Shown piece by piece: positions 8,169 through 16,427 of a DNA stretch of 50,957 nt. Numbering within the stretch: position 1 is the stretch's first letter; every line of letters begins with the position of its first letter. The DNA lies in the NCBI GenBank assembly GCA_025350505.1, contig JANXXS010000316.1, positions 1 through 50,957 on the forward strand, given 5' to 3'. Position numbers and translations under genes: made by a program. The notes below the pieces were generated by a model, which did not search any database, had not been told where the DNA came from, and saw only the letters and a list, made by a program, of their open reading frames with translations. This stretch comes from Burkholderiales bacterium. Its GTDB lineage: Bacteria > Pseudomonadota > Gammaproteobacteria > Burkholderiales > Burkholderiaceae_C.

Positions 8169-8882
8169 TCAAACAGAGTGCAGTCGCGTCGGCGCCGGCT
8201 GCGCCGGTGACACCGGCCCCTCGGCGATCCTGCCGTCGCGCAGGTACAGCACCTCGTCGCCGAACCAGTCGAGGTCGATCGGGTCGTGCGTGATCATGAG
8301 CACCGGCACGGCGACGCGATCGAGCAGCTCGTCGAGCTCGGCCCGCATGCGCTGGCGCAGCTCGGGGTCGAGAGCGGCAAAAGGTTCGTCGAGCAGGAGC
8401 GCGCGCGGCGTGTCGACCAGGGCGCGCGCGAGCGCCACCCGCTGGCGCTGGCCACCGGACAGCTCGCCCGGCCGCAGCCGTGCCACGTCGACAAGCTCGA
8501 AGCTGCGCAGCCAGCGCTCGACCGCTTCGCCGCCGGCCTGCTCGCCCGGATTGCGCAGGCCTTTCGACAGTCCGAAGGCGATGTTCTGGCGCACGCTCAA
8601 CTTGGGGAACAACGCGTAGTCCTGGAACAGATAGCCGAAGCCGCGCTGCCCCGCCGGCAGGTCGATGCCAGCGCCGCCGTCGTAGACGATCTGCTCGTCG
8701 AACGCGATGCGGCCGCGGTCCGGCGTCAGCAGTCCGGCGATGGCTTGCAGCGTGAGGGTCTTGCCAGCCCCCGATGGACCGTAGATCGCGGTGCGCCGGC
8801 CGCGGGTGCGAAAGCGGACGTCGAGCGCGAAGCGGCGCCGCTCGCCGCCCACGACCTTTGCGATGTCGACGTCGAAGCTCAT
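8169..8882 (-). CDS. modC: Molybdate ABC transporter ATPase, short form without MOP domain
   Basis: This 237-residue ABC ATPase has Walker A GPSGAGKT (35-42), the signature LSGGQRQRVALARAL and Walker B LLLDEPFAALD, followed by the switch histidine in MITHDP. It is last in the modA-modB-modC run and overlaps modB by four bases. Typical ModC proteins are about 350 residues, with a C-terminal TOBE/molbindin domain that senses molybdate. This one stops right after the ATPase core, so that regulatory domain is missing. Tungstate or a related oxyanion is possible, but the ModE gene and operator favour molybdate. Confidence 0.88.
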   Translation of the reverse strand: MSFDVDIAKVVGGERRRFALDVRFRTRGRRTAIYGPSGAGKTLTLQAIAGLLTPDRGRIAFDEQIVYDGGAGIDLPAGQRGFGYLFQDYALFPKLSVRQNIAFGLSKGLRNPGEQAGGEAVERWLRSFELVDVARLRPGELSGGQRQRVALARALVDTPRALLLDEPFAALDPELRQRMRAELDELLDRVAVPVLMITHDPIDLDWFGDEVLYLRDGRIAEGPVSPAQPAPTRLHSV

Positions 8883-9550
8883 CGTGCAAGCCGAAACGGC
8901 GCGAGCCGTCCGGCTGCGAGCAGGACGACGATGCAGGTGACCGAGATGATCACGACCAGCGTGTTGGCCACCGAGTCCTGGCCGGCCTGCACGGCCTCGA
9001 AGACCGCGATCGAGAGCGTCTGGGTCCGGCCGGGGATGCTGCCCGCGATCATCAGCGTCGCGCCGAACTCGCCCAGCGATCGCGCGAAGACGAGCAGCGT
9101 GCCGGCGAGGATGCCCGGCCAGGCCATCGGCAGGGTGATGCGAAAGAAGAGCGCTGCCTCGCCCAGGCCGAGCACGCGCGCCCCCTTTTCCAGCTGCGGG
9201 TCGACGCCCTCGAAGGCGGTACGCGCCGATTTCAGGATGAGCGGGAACGACACGATCGTCGCGGCGATGACCGCGCCTTGCCAGGTGAAGATGAGGTTGA
9301 TGCCGAAGGCCCGGTCCAGCCAGCCGCCGAGCCAACCGTGCTTGCCGACGACGACGAGCAGGTAGTAGCCGAGCACGGTCGGTGGCAGCACGAAGGGAAG
9401 GGTCAGTACCGCGTCGAGCAGGTCACGGCCGAAGAAGCTTCGTCGCGCCAGCAGCCAGCCGACGGCGGCGCCGAGCACCAGATTGATGGCGGTCGCCCAG
9501 ACGGCCACCTTCAACGTCAATGCCAGCGTGGTCCAGGTCGCGGCGTCCAT
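8879..9550 (-). CDS. modB: Molybdate ABC transporter permease
   Basis: This 223-residue inner-membrane permease has about five transmembrane helices and the ATPase-contacting EAA-type loop, seen here as GARVLGLGEAALFFRITLP. The segment RSLGEFGATLMIAGSIPGRTQ is typical of ModB/CysT permeases. The ATG at 9550 comes 10 bases after the modA stop. The end overlaps modC by ATGA. It would form the channel through which molybdate, delivered by ModA, enters the cytoplasm. Confidence 0.92.
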   Translation of the reverse strand: MDAATWTTLALTLKVAVWATAINLVLGAAVGWLLARRSFFGRDLLDAVLTLPFVLPPTVLGYYLLVVVGKHGWLGGWLDRAFGINLIFTWQGAVIAATIVSFPLILKSARTAFEGVDPQLEKGARVLGLGEAALFFRITLPMAWPGILAGTLLVFARSLGEFGATLMIAGSIPGRTQTLSIAVFEAVQAGQDSVANTLVVIISVTCIVVLLAAGRLAPFRLAR

Positions 9551-9560
9551 CCCGGCCCGA

Positions 9561-10325
9561 TCAGGGCTTGGCGAAGCCGTAGCGGGCCAGCACCGCCTGC
9601 GCTGCCGGCGTCGGCAAGAACTCGACGAAGCGGCGTGCCGCGTCGGGTTGCGCACTGCCGGCAATGGCGGCAACCGGATAGGCGATCGGCGTTCCGGTCG
9701 CTACCGTGAAGGCAATCCTGACCCTGTCCTTCTGGACCGCCGCGTCGGTGGCGTAGACGAAGCCGGCTTCGACCTCGCCGCGCGCCACATAGTCGAGCGC
9801 CTGACGCACGTTCTGCGCGTACACCGCCTTGGCCTCGATCGCCGGCCACAGGCGCGCCGCCTCGAGCGCGGCCTTGGCGTAGCGGCCCGCCGGTACGCCC
9901 GCCGGTGCGCCGAGGGCGACACGCTTGACCTCGGGCCTTTCAAGATCCGCCAGCGAGCCTAGGACCATCCGGCTGTCGGCCGGTGCGATCAGCACCAGCG
10001 CGTTGCCGGCGAAATTGCGCCGCGATCCGGTCGCGAGCAGCTTCTGCGCCTCGGCGCGATCCATCGACTCCTGGTCGGCGGCGGCGAAGACGTCGACAGG
10101 CGCGCCCTTGGCGATCTGTGCCAGCAGGGCGTCGGAGGCAGCGAAATTGAAGACCACCCGAGTGCCTGCGTTCTGTGCCTCGAACAACGGGCCGAGCTCG
10201 CGAAAGGCGTTGCTCAGGCTGGCCGCGGCCGATACGGTGAGGTCGGCGGCATGCGCGACCGGGCCCGCCGAGGCGGCCAGCGCGACGGCGCAGCCGGCGA
10301 GCATGCGGCGGGTCCGGGAGAGCAT
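9561..10325 (-). CDS. modA: Molybdate-binding periplasmic protein
   Basis: This 254-residue exported binding protein has a signal peptide ending near residue 27 (VAHA/AD). The mature start LTVSAAASLSNAFRELGP is the ModA hallmark. Other family segments are FNFAASDALLAQIAKGAPVD and VYATDAAVQ. I chose the ATG at 10325 because it gives a compact signal peptide. A GTG 21 bases upstream is also possible and no strong ribosome-binding site decides. It opens the modABC transport operon, with a ModE-type operator 37 bases upstream. The imported molybdate feeds molybdopterin enzymes such as the sulfite dehydrogenase next door. Confidence 0.92.
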   Translation of the reverse strand: MLSRTRRMLAGCAVALAASAGPVAHAADLTVSAAASLSNAFRELGPLFEAQNAGTRVVFNFAASDALLAQIAKGAPVDVFAAADQESMDRAEAQKLLATGSRRNFAGNALVLIAPADSRMVLGSLADLERPEVKRVALGAPAGVPAGRYAKAALEAARLWPAIEAKAVYAQNVRQALDYVARGEVEAGFVYATDAAVQKDRVRIAFTVATGTPIAYPVAAIAGSAQPDAARRFVEFLPTPAAQAVLARYGFAKP

Positions 10326-10361
10326 CGTTTGTGGTGGGTGAGGCACGTGGCAGGAATGGGG

Positions 10362-10385
10362 CGCAATATAGCGCAGTACATAACG
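10362..10385 (-). promoter_or_regulatory. ModE-type operator upstream of modABC
   Basis: On the plus strand CGCAATAT (10362-10369), seven bases and TACATAACG (10377-10385) closely match the enterobacterial ModE box, recalled as CGTTATAT-N7-TACATAACG. It lies in the only gap between modE and modA, just upstream of modA, where ModE-Mo represses modABC in other bacteria. The match is by eye against a recalled consensus. Confidence 0.75.
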
Positions 10386-10434
10386 CTCGGTCGTCCACGG
10401 CCCCCGGCGCCGCAGTGCGCCGATCCTTGCCCCC

Positions 10435-10854
10435 TCAGCGCGCCAGCAAGCCGATCGCCTGGCGGATCTCCGCTGCGCAGGCTCGCTCGGCGGTCGCCTC
10501 GATGCCTCGATACAGCGCGATCAGCTTGCGGCCGGTGTCGGTGAGCTCGCTTCCGCCGCCATGCTCGCCGCCTGTCGCCGTCGCCACCGCCGGATTCTTC
10601 AGCGAGCGATTCAATTGATCCAGCAGCAGCCAGGCGCGCCGATAGGACATCTCGATGCGCTTGGCCGCGGCCGTCAGCGAGCCGGTCTCGCCGATCGCCT
10701 CGAGCAGCGAGATCTTGCCCGGGCCGATCGCGATCTCGTCGCCGGTCGTGACGCGAAGCCTGAAGCGTGCCTTCGGTGCGGCCGATGCGGCTGCCCTGCG
10801 GCCGGCGCGCTTGGCGTCGACCTTCGCGCTTCGTCTTGGGGTGCTGGACGCCAT
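10435..10854 (-). CDS. modE: ModE-like winged-helix regulator without molbindin domains
   Basis: This 139-residue DNA-binding protein matches the N-terminal half of ModE. It has a LysR-like winged helix with GPGKISLLEAIGETGSLTAAAK followed by RIEMSYRRAWLLLDQLN, and a GGxGGGS-E-LTxxG wing. Full ModE has about 260 residues with two molbindin domains after the winged helix. Here the protein ends after the dimerisation helix. The start is placed at the ATG 10854. An in-frame upstream start at 10899 would add 15 residues. It is upstream of the operator and modABC on the same strand, so it is the expected regulator. How it senses metal without a molbindin domain is unclear. Confidence 0.85.
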   Translation of the reverse strand: MASSTPRRSAKVDAKRAGRRAAASAAPKARFRLRVTTGDEIAIGPGKISLLEAIGETGSLTAAAKRIEMSYRRAWLLLDQLNRSLKNPAVATATGGEHGGGSELTDTGRKLIALYRGIEATAERACAAEIRQAIGLLAR

Positions 10855-10918
10855 TGGCCGCTGCGGTGCCTCTGCTTCACTCGACGAGTGCCTGTTCACG
10901 CCAACGCGTGCTCACGCC

Positions 10919-12169
10919 TCAACCGCCGCTGCGGCGCAGGTCCATGACCCGCTCGGCCTGCTCGCTGCGCAGCCAGAGCCGGCCGTGGATCCACCGGTCG
11001 TCGGTGTCGACGATGCCGCGGAACACGCCTTCGTCGATCGTTTCGCTGTCGCTGCCCGGCGTCGCGATGTGCACGTCGACGATGACGCGGCGCAGTGCGA
11101 CCGGGCGTGGTGGCAGGCGGACGAGCTCGGGCCTTTTCTTCTTCGGCGGCGGTGCCGACGGCGCGGACGCCGCCTCCTCGGCGCCGTCTTCGGCGTCCGA
11201 GGCGGCGCTGGCCGGCGCGGCGACCGGGGCCGCCGCGTTCGGCGCGAAGCCCTCGTCGTCGCGCAGCACCTTGCCTTCGCCGCGATAGAAAATACGGGTC
11301 AGGTCGTTGCCGGTGCGCTGCTTCCAGAAGTCGCGATAGTTCTCCCACTCCGGATCGTGCTCGATGTCGAGGGCGCTGCTGGCCAGACGCAGGTTGTCGC
11401 CTTCCTGCGCCAGAGTGATGATCATCAGCTCGCCCGCGCGCGAGGTCGGCGCACCGCGTGCGCCGATGTGCGCGCGCCAGGGCCCGGAGAGGAGGGCGGC
11501 GCGCTTTTGCCGCCAGCGCCAGACGCCCCAGCCGCCGAGCGCCAGCACGGCGATCGCGACCAGGCCGAACACGCCGCGCCGACCTTCGTCGGGGAGAACC
11601 TCGTGCGACGAGGCCGGCGCGGGCGCATCGAGCGGCATCGGCGTCGTCGTCGGCTCGTGCAGCGGCACCGGCATCGTGCCGGGCATCGACAGCGGCCGCG
11701 GCGTCAGGCCGAGCTCGCCCAGGTCGTCGGCGAGGCGGCCCATGTCGGCACGCCAGTCGTAGGCGCGCAGCCGCCCCCATTGCAGGTCGCACAATTGGTT
11801 GAAGGGGCTGGGCAGCTCGCTCGCCGCCGGCACCGCCGTGACGCCGTCGCAGAGCAGCGGGATGATGTGCGCCTTGGCGGCAAGGGCGGCCTCGAGCTCG
11901 TCGCGCGCCGGGTCGTCGGCGCGGTCGATGCAGCGCTGGCCGGCGGCGTCGACCGCGCCGAGGTAGTTGGGCGTTACCAGCACGAGCAGGATCGGCGCGT
12001 TGCCGAGCGCGGCGGCGATGCCGTCGCGCCAGCGCGATCCGGGCGCCAGGTCTTCCTTGTCGAGAAAGATCTGGTCGTCGCCGAACATTGCGTCGAGGTC
12101 GCGCGCCAGCGCCGTTGCCTTGTCGGCGCCGTCGCTGCTCCGGTAGCTTATGAAGACCCGCGAAGTCAT
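10919..12169 (-). CDS. TIR-domain protein with one transmembrane helix and a C-terminal domain of unknown function
   Basis: This 416-residue protein begins with a TIR domain (about 1-155). It has VFISYRSSD at the start, the DKEDLAPGSRW loop, and RDELEAAL with E91 where bacterial NADase TIRs have their catalytic glutamate. A Pro-rich linker (about 155-195) leads to one hydrophobic helix (about 199-217, GVFGLVAIAVLALGGWGVW). A unique C-terminal region follows, with an acidic, alanine-rich stretch near 300-345 and a basic patch PPPKKKRPE. The ATG at 12169 sits directly on the TIR start, and an upstream 26-codon extension is unlikely. TIR proteins act in signalling or anti-phage NAD depletion. 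Which applies here cannot be told. Confidence 0.75.
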   Translation of the reverse strand: MTSRVFISYRSSDGADKATALARDLDAMFGDDQIFLDKEDLAPGSRWRDGIAAALGNAPILLVLVTPNYLGAVDAAGQRCIDRADDPARDELEAALAAKAHIIPLLCDGVTAVPAASELPSPFNQLCDLQWGRLRAYDWRADMGRLADDLGELGLTPRPLSMPGTMPVPLHEPTTTPMPLDAPAPASSHEVLPDEGRRGVFGLVAIAVLALGGWGVWRWRQKRAALLSGPWRAHIGARGAPTSRAGELMIITLAQEGDNLRLASSALDIEHDPEWENYRDFWKQRTGNDLTRIFYRGEGKVLRDDEGFAPNAAAPVAAPASAASDAEDGAEEAASAPSAPPPKKKRPELVRLPPRPVALRRVIVDVHIATPGSDSETIDEGVFRGIVDTDDRWIHGRLWLRSEQAERVMDLRRSGG

Positions 12170-12282
12170 GACTGCGTCGAGTCTCGCCGAGGCCGCGCCG
12201 CGAGACAAGCGGTTTGCCCCAATGAAAGCGCCGCTGGCTTGGTGCACAGTTGTTTCCTTGCCGCAGCCGGGGAGACGACAAG

Positions 12283-13011
12283 GTGAACGACAGAAAATCG
12301 GTGCTCGTGATCGGCGCCGGCGATTCGACGGGCGGCGCGATCGCCCGGCGCTTCGCCCGCGGCGGCTTCGTCGCCTGCGTGACGCGGCGTACCGCCGACA
12401 AGCTCGAGCCCCTGGTCGAGTCGATCCGCGCCGAGGGCGGCGAGGCGCACGGCTTCGCCTCCGACGCGCGCAAAGAGGTCGACATCGAGACGCTGGTCGC
12501 CCACGTCGAGCGCGAGATCGCGCCGATCGAGGTGGCGGTGTTCAACGTCGGCGCCAACGTCCGCTTCTCGCTCACCGAGACGACCGAGCGCGTCTACCGC
12601 AAGGTCTGGGAGATGGGCGCGCTCGGCGGCTTCCTGATGGGCCGCGAAGTCGCGCGGGCGATGCTGGCGCGCGGCCACGGCACCATCATCTTCACCGGCG
12701 CGACGGCGAGCCTGCGCGGCTCGGCCGGCTTCTGCGCTTTTGCCGGTGCCAAGCACGCCCTGCGCGCGCTGGCGCAGAGCATGGCGCGCGAGCTCGGGCC
12801 GAAGGGCATCCACGTCGCCCACGTCGTGATCGACGGCGCCATCGACACGCCCTTCATCGCCGAGAACTTTCCCGAGCGCTACGCCAAGAAGGCCGAGCAA
12901 GGCATCCTCAGCACCGAGGCGATCGCCGAGAACTACTGGAACCTGCACCGCCAGCCGAGAAGCGCGTGGACGCACGAGCTCGACCTGCGGCCCTGGACCG
13001 AGACCTGGTGA
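12283..13011 (+). CDS. Short-chain dehydrogenase/reductase-like protein lacking the catalytic tyrosine
   Basis: This 242-residue Rossmann protein has VLVIGAGDSTGGAIARRFA at the N-terminus and the FNVGANV turn corresponding to the SDR NNAG motif. The active-site Tyr-x-x-x-Lys motif reads FAGAK, with Phe153 (codon TTT) in place of tyrosine. The lysine is kept. The GTG at 12283 follows GGGGAG at a good distance. An upstream ATG at 12250 in frame is less likely. It stands five bases before the DsbA-fold isomerase gene, so both are probably one transcript. Without the tyrosine it may be non-catalytic or use another chemistry. The substrate is unknown. Confidence 0.82.
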   Translation: MNDRKSVLVIGAGDSTGGAIARRFARGGFVACVTRRTADKLEPLVESIRAEGGEAHGFASDARKEVDIETLVAHVEREIAPIEVAVFNVGANVRFSLTETTERVYRKVWEMGALGGFLMGREVARAMLARGHGTIIFTGATASLRGSAGFCAFAGAKHALRALAQSMARELGPKGIHVAHVVIDGAIDTPFIAENFPERYAKKAEQGILSTEAIAENYWNLHRQPRSAWTHELDLRPWTETW

Positions 13012-13016
13012 GCGCG

Positions 13017-13610
13017 ATGACCAGGACCGTCGAGTACTTCTTCGATTTCGGCAGCCCGACCTCTTACCTGGCCTGGACCCAGCTGCCGAAGATCGCCGCC
13101 GAGACCGGCGCCGAGATCGTCTGGCGGCCGATGCTGCTGGGCGGTGTGTTCAAGGCGACCGGCAACGCCAGCCCGGTGACGGTGCCGGCGAAGGGCCGCT
13201 GGATGAACGGCGACATCGCCCGCTGGGCAAAGCGCTACGGCGTGCCGTTTCGCTTCAACCCGCATTTCCCGATCAACACGCTGACGCTGATGCGCGGCGC
13301 CGCCGGCCTGCAGATGCGCCAGCCCGACGACCTGATGCGCTATCTCGAGGTCGTGCACCGGGCGATGTGGGAGCTACCGGTCAACCTGGGCGACCCGGCG
13401 GTTCTTGCCGACACGCTCGCCGCGGCGGGCTTCGACGCCGATGCGTTCATGGCGCTCGTCGCCGATCCGGAGGTGAAGGCCCGGCTCGTCGCCAACACCG
13501 AGGAAGCGGTGGCCCGCGGCGCCTTCGGCGCGCCGACCTTCTTTGTCGGCGAGGCGATGTTCTTCGGCCAGGACCGCCTCGACTTCGTGCGTGAGGCGCT
13601 GGCCGGCTGA
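13017..13610 (+). CDS. DsbA-fold isomerase, 2-hydroxychromene-2-carboxylate isomerase family
   Basis: This 197-residue thioredoxin-fold protein starts with VEYFFDFGSPTSYLAW. The serine of the GSPTSY loop replaces the CxxC of DsbA, as in NahD-type isomerases. The C-terminus FGAPTFFVGEAMFFGQDRLDFV is the family hallmark. NahD isomerises hydroxychromene carboxylate in naphthalene breakdown using glutathione, but most homologues have unknown substrates. No aromatic degradation genes are nearby, so only the family is supported. It follows the SDR gene closely and the two may act together. Confidence 0.85.
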   Translation: MTRTVEYFFDFGSPTSYLAWTQLPKIAAETGAEIVWRPMLLGGVFKATGNASPVTVPAKGRWMNGDIARWAKRYGVPFRFNPHFPINTLTLMRGAAGLQMRQPDDLMRYLEVVHRAMWELPVNLGDPAVLADTLAAAGFDADAFMALVADPEVKARLVANTEEAVARGAFGAPTFFVGEAMFFGQDRLDFVREALAG

Positions 13611-13628
13611 CCGTCGCGCCTCGGCGCC

Positions 13629-14090
13629 CTACCTCCTGACGTGTACCAGGCCTTCCAGAATCTTCACGCGCGACTCCAGCATGATCTCGAGCTTCTGGAG
13701 GCGCTGGTTCAGCATCTGTTCCGAGACCATCTTGTCGATCTGCGCCAGCTGCTCTTTTTCGGCCGCCTTGCGCGCGTTCTCCTGCTTGTCGATCGAGGCC
13801 TTGAACTCGGCATCCGAGCGAATCTGTCGCGCCTTCGCTTCGCGGTCCCATTCGTCGGCTTCGAGCTTGGTGGCCGTCTTGAGATCCTTCTTCAGCACCA
13901 TCTGGACGTTGATTTCCTGGACGGCGACGTCCAGCTTGTCGAGCCGGGCTTCGAGCTTGGTACCGAGCGCTTTCAGTTGAGCGCCGGTGTCGTTCGAGTT
14001 GCTGTCCTTCTTCGGGTTCTCGATCGAGCGTTCGATCGCGTCGAGCCGCTTTTCCGCGGCCTTGAGTTGAATCTCGGTCTTGTCGGCCAT
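13629..14090 (-). CDS. Charged coiled-coil protein of unknown function
   Basis: This 153-residue protein is not recognised. It is very hydrophilic, rich in Lys, Glu, Ala and Gln, and has long heptad-like stretches (about 1-25, 40-75 and 85-150, for example KAAEKRLDAIERSIENP and QRLQKLEIMLESRVKILE). No signal peptide or membrane segment is visible. Lower alanine/arginine bias than its neighbours and clean codon structure argue that it is real. It lies between the isomerase gene (convergent) and kynA (same strand, downstream of it). A scaffold or filament-like role is only a guess. Confidence 0.7.
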   Translation of the reverse strand: MADKTEIQLKAAEKRLDAIERSIENPKKDSNSNDTGAQLKALGTKLEARLDKLDVAVQEINVQMVLKKDLKTATKLEADEWDREAKARQIRSDAEFKASIDKQENARKAAEKEQLAQIDKMVSEQMLNQRLQKLEIMLESRVKILEGLVHVRR

Positions 14091-14146
14091 GGAGCTTTCG
14101 GGTTCGGTGAAAGGGAAGAGTCCGGCCCGACTCTAGCAAGCCGCCC

Positions 14147-15004
14147 TCAAAGGTCGGTACGGAGTTTCCAGATTTCCGGAAAGAGCACGACGTCGAGCAT
14201 CTTGCGCAGGTAGCTCACGCCGCCGGTGCCGCCGGTGCCGCGCTTGAAGCCGATCACGCGCTCGACCGTCGTGACGTGGCGGAAGCGCCAGAGACGGAAG
14301 GTGTCTTCGAGGTCGGTCAGCTCCTCGCCGAGCTGGTACAGGTCCCAGTGCGCCTCTGGGTTGCGGTAGACGACCAGCCAGGCCTGCTCGACCCCTTCGC
14401 TCGCCTCGTAGGCCTGCGACCACTCGCGCTCGAGATGATCGGCAGGCACCGGCAGGCCGCGCCGCGCGAGCAGGCGCAGCGCCTCGTCGTAGAGCGAAGG
14501 CGCGTCGAGGGCGGCCTTGACCTGGGCGTGCAGGTCGGCGCGGTGCTCGTGCGGCTTCAGCATCGCCGCGTTCTTGTTGCCGAGGCGGAACTCGATCATC
14601 CGGTACTGCCAGCTCTGGAAGCCGCTGCTCGAGGCGAGCGCCGGGCGCATCGCCGAATACTCCGGCGGCGTCATCGTCGCCAGCACGTCCCAGGCGTGCA
14701 CCAGCTGCTCCATGATCTTGCTGACGCGGGCCAGCATCTTGAAGGCGCGCTGCAGTTGGTCGCCGCAGACCGCGGCGATCGCCGCCTCGAGCTCGTGCAG
14801 GAGCAGCTTCATCCACAGCTCGCTGACCTGGTGCTGGACGATGAAGAGCATCTCGTCGTGCGCCTCGGAGCGGCGCTGCTGGGCGCCGAGCACCGCGTCG
14901 AGATGCAGGTAGTCGCCGTAGCTCATGTCGCGGCTGAAGTCGACCTTGGCGGCGGCCGCGTCGTCGTCGTTCGGCGGCGGCGGGTTCGGCATCGGCTCGG
15001 TCAT
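14147..15004 (-). CDS. kynA: Tryptophan 2,3-dioxygenase
   Basis: This 285-residue cytosolic heme enzyme opens the indole ring of tryptophan to N-formylkynurenine, the first step of the kynurenine pathway. Family segments are [16 protein letters not shown], the active-site [37 protein letters not shown], and the C-terminal [22 protein letters not shown] (the histidine here is the heme ligand). The start codon overlaps the kynU stop (TGATG), so both are translated from one message. A formamidase gene (kynB), normally third in this operon, is not in the window. Confidence 0.96.
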   Translation of the reverse strand: MTEPMPNPPPPNDDDAAAAKVDFSRDMSYGDYLHLDAVLGAQQRRSEAHDEMLFIVQHQVSELWMKLLLHELEAAIAAVCGDQLQRAFKMLARVSKIMEQLVHAWDVLATMTPPEYSAMRPALASSSGFQSWQYRMIEFRLGNKNAAMLKPHEHRADLHAQVKAALDAPSLYDEALRLLARRGLPVPADHLEREWSQAYEASEGVEQAWLVVYRNPEAHWDLYQLGEELTDLEDTFRLWRFRHVTTVERVIGFKRGTGGTGGVSYLRKMLDVVLFPEIWKLRTDL

Positions 15005-16296
15005 CAGGTGACGGCAGCGCGGCGGTGAAAACGCGGCTCGCGCCAGGCGCCGCTGCCGAGCACCTCGGCGAGGATGTCGGCGGCGTCCCAGGCATCGATG
15101 TAGCGCGTGTAGAGCGGCGTAAAGCCGAAGCGCATCAGGTTCTGCTCGCCGGTCTCGGCATGGCCGGCGCGGAAGTCGCCGATCACGCCGCGCTCGATCA
15201 GCGCTTGCATGATGGCGTAGCCGTCGGCATGGGCGAAGCTCGCCTGGCTGCCGCGCAGCGCCGGGTCGCGCGGCGTCGTCAGCTCGAGCCCCTGGCCGGC
15301 GCAAATGGATTCGACGCGTGCGATGAAGAGATCGGTCAAGGCCAGCGACTTCGCGCGCAGCGCCGTCATGCCACCCAGCGCGTTCGCCGCCGCGAAGACC
15401 TCGAGGCCGCATTGCAGCGCCTTCATGGCGACGATCGGCGGTGTGCCGCAGACGAAGCGGCCGATGCCGCTCGCCGGCCGGTACACCGGCACGAAGTCGA
15501 ACGGCGCGGCGTGGCCGAGCCAGCCCGAGAGCGGCTGGCGCAGCCCCTCGCGGTCCATGCGCGCGGTGTGCCGCGGATGCGCCCAGACGAAGGCCGGCGC
15601 GCCCGGGCCGCCGTTCAGGTACTTGTAGCCGCAGCCGACCGCGAAGTCGGCCTCGGCGCCGAGCAGGTCGACCGGCACCGCGCCGGCCGAATGCGCGAGG
15701 TCCCAGACCGTCAGCGCGCCGGCGGCGTGGGCGATGCGCGTCAGGTCGGCCAGGTCGTGCATGCGGCCGCTGCGGTAGTTGACGTGCGTGAGCATGAGCA
15801 CGGCGACGTCGTGGTTCAGGTGATCGGCGAGATCGCCAGCGTCGACCAGGCGCAGCTTCAGCCCGGCGGCGGCGGCGACGCTTTCGGCGATGTAGAGATC
15901 GGTCGGGAAGTTGCTGCGCTCGGAGAGCAGAGTCGTGCGCGACGGCGCGTCGGACTTCTGCAGGCCAGAGGCGGCGCTCAAGGCCTTGAACAGGTTGACC
16001 GAAGTCGAATCGCCGACGCTGATCTCGCCCGGCGCGGCGCCGACGAGCGTGCCGATGCAATCGCCGATGGCCTGCGCCAGGTCGATCCAGCAGGCGGTGT
16101 TCCAGCTGCGGATCAGGCCCCGGCCCCATTCGCCTTCGATCGTCGTGGCGACGCGCGCTGCGGTTCGCCTGGGCAGGGCGCCGAGCGAATTGCCGTCGAG
16201 GTAGATGACGCCCTCGGGCAGCTCGAACTCGTCGCGCAGCGAGCGCAGCGGGTCGGCCGCGTCGCGGGCCAGCGCTTCCTCGCGGCTCGCCGTCAT
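15004..16296 (-). CDS. kynU: Kynureninase
   Basis: This 430-residue PLP enzyme cleaves kynurenine to anthranilate and alanine. The N-terminal YLDGNSLG motif, the phosphate-binding SVNLFKAL region, and the PLP lysine K225 in [16 protein letters not shown] identify it. The middle [14 protein letters not shown] supplies the PLP-ring aspartate. It is first in the kynU-kynA pair and overlaps kynA by one base. It reads divergently from DUF3052, with about 130 bases between. The pathway probably ends in anthranilate, since no kynurenine monooxygenase is seen here. Confidence 0.96.
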   Translation of the reverse strand: MTASREEALARDAADPLRSLRDEFELPEGVIYLDGNSLGALPRRTAARVATTIEGEWGRGLIRSWNTACWIDLAQAIGDCIGTLVGAAPGEISVGDSTSVNLFKALSAASGLQKSDAPSRTTLLSERSNFPTDLYIAESVAAAAGLKLRLVDAGDLADHLNHDVAVLMLTHVNYRSGRMHDLADLTRIAHAAGALTVWDLAHSAGAVPVDLLGAEADFAVGCGYKYLNGGPGAPAFVWAHPRHTARMDREGLRQPLSGWLGHAAPFDFVPVYRPASGIGRFVCGTPPIVAMKALQCGLEVFAAANALGGMTALRAKSLALTDLFIARVESICAGQGLELTTPRDPALRGSQASFAHADGYAIMQALIERGVIGDFRAGHAETGEQNLMRFGFTPLYTRYIDAWDAADILAEVLGSGAWREPRFHRRAAVT

Positions 16297-16427
16297 GGCC
16301 GTCGCGCCACGCTACGCGCCGGCTTCGGCGACACTGGCGAGTCGATGCGCCTGCAGATGTTTTTCATGACGACAGTGACGGTAGCAAAGCTTGGCGCCGC
16401 GTGGTGTCGGTTATTTCGGACACGGCC

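Noticed and set aside
8169-9550. Sulfate/thiosulfate (Cys-type) transporter next to the sulfite enzyme
   Set aside because: The binding protein is a clear ModA, there is a single permease rather than a CysT/CysW pair, and a ModE-like gene and operator precede the operon.
16404-16423. Inverted repeat GTGTC-N10-GACAC between kynU and the DUF3052 gene
   Set aside because: The arms are only five bases and it lies at the DUF3052 ribosome-binding region rather than near kynU. It is not convincing as a kynurenine-regulator site.
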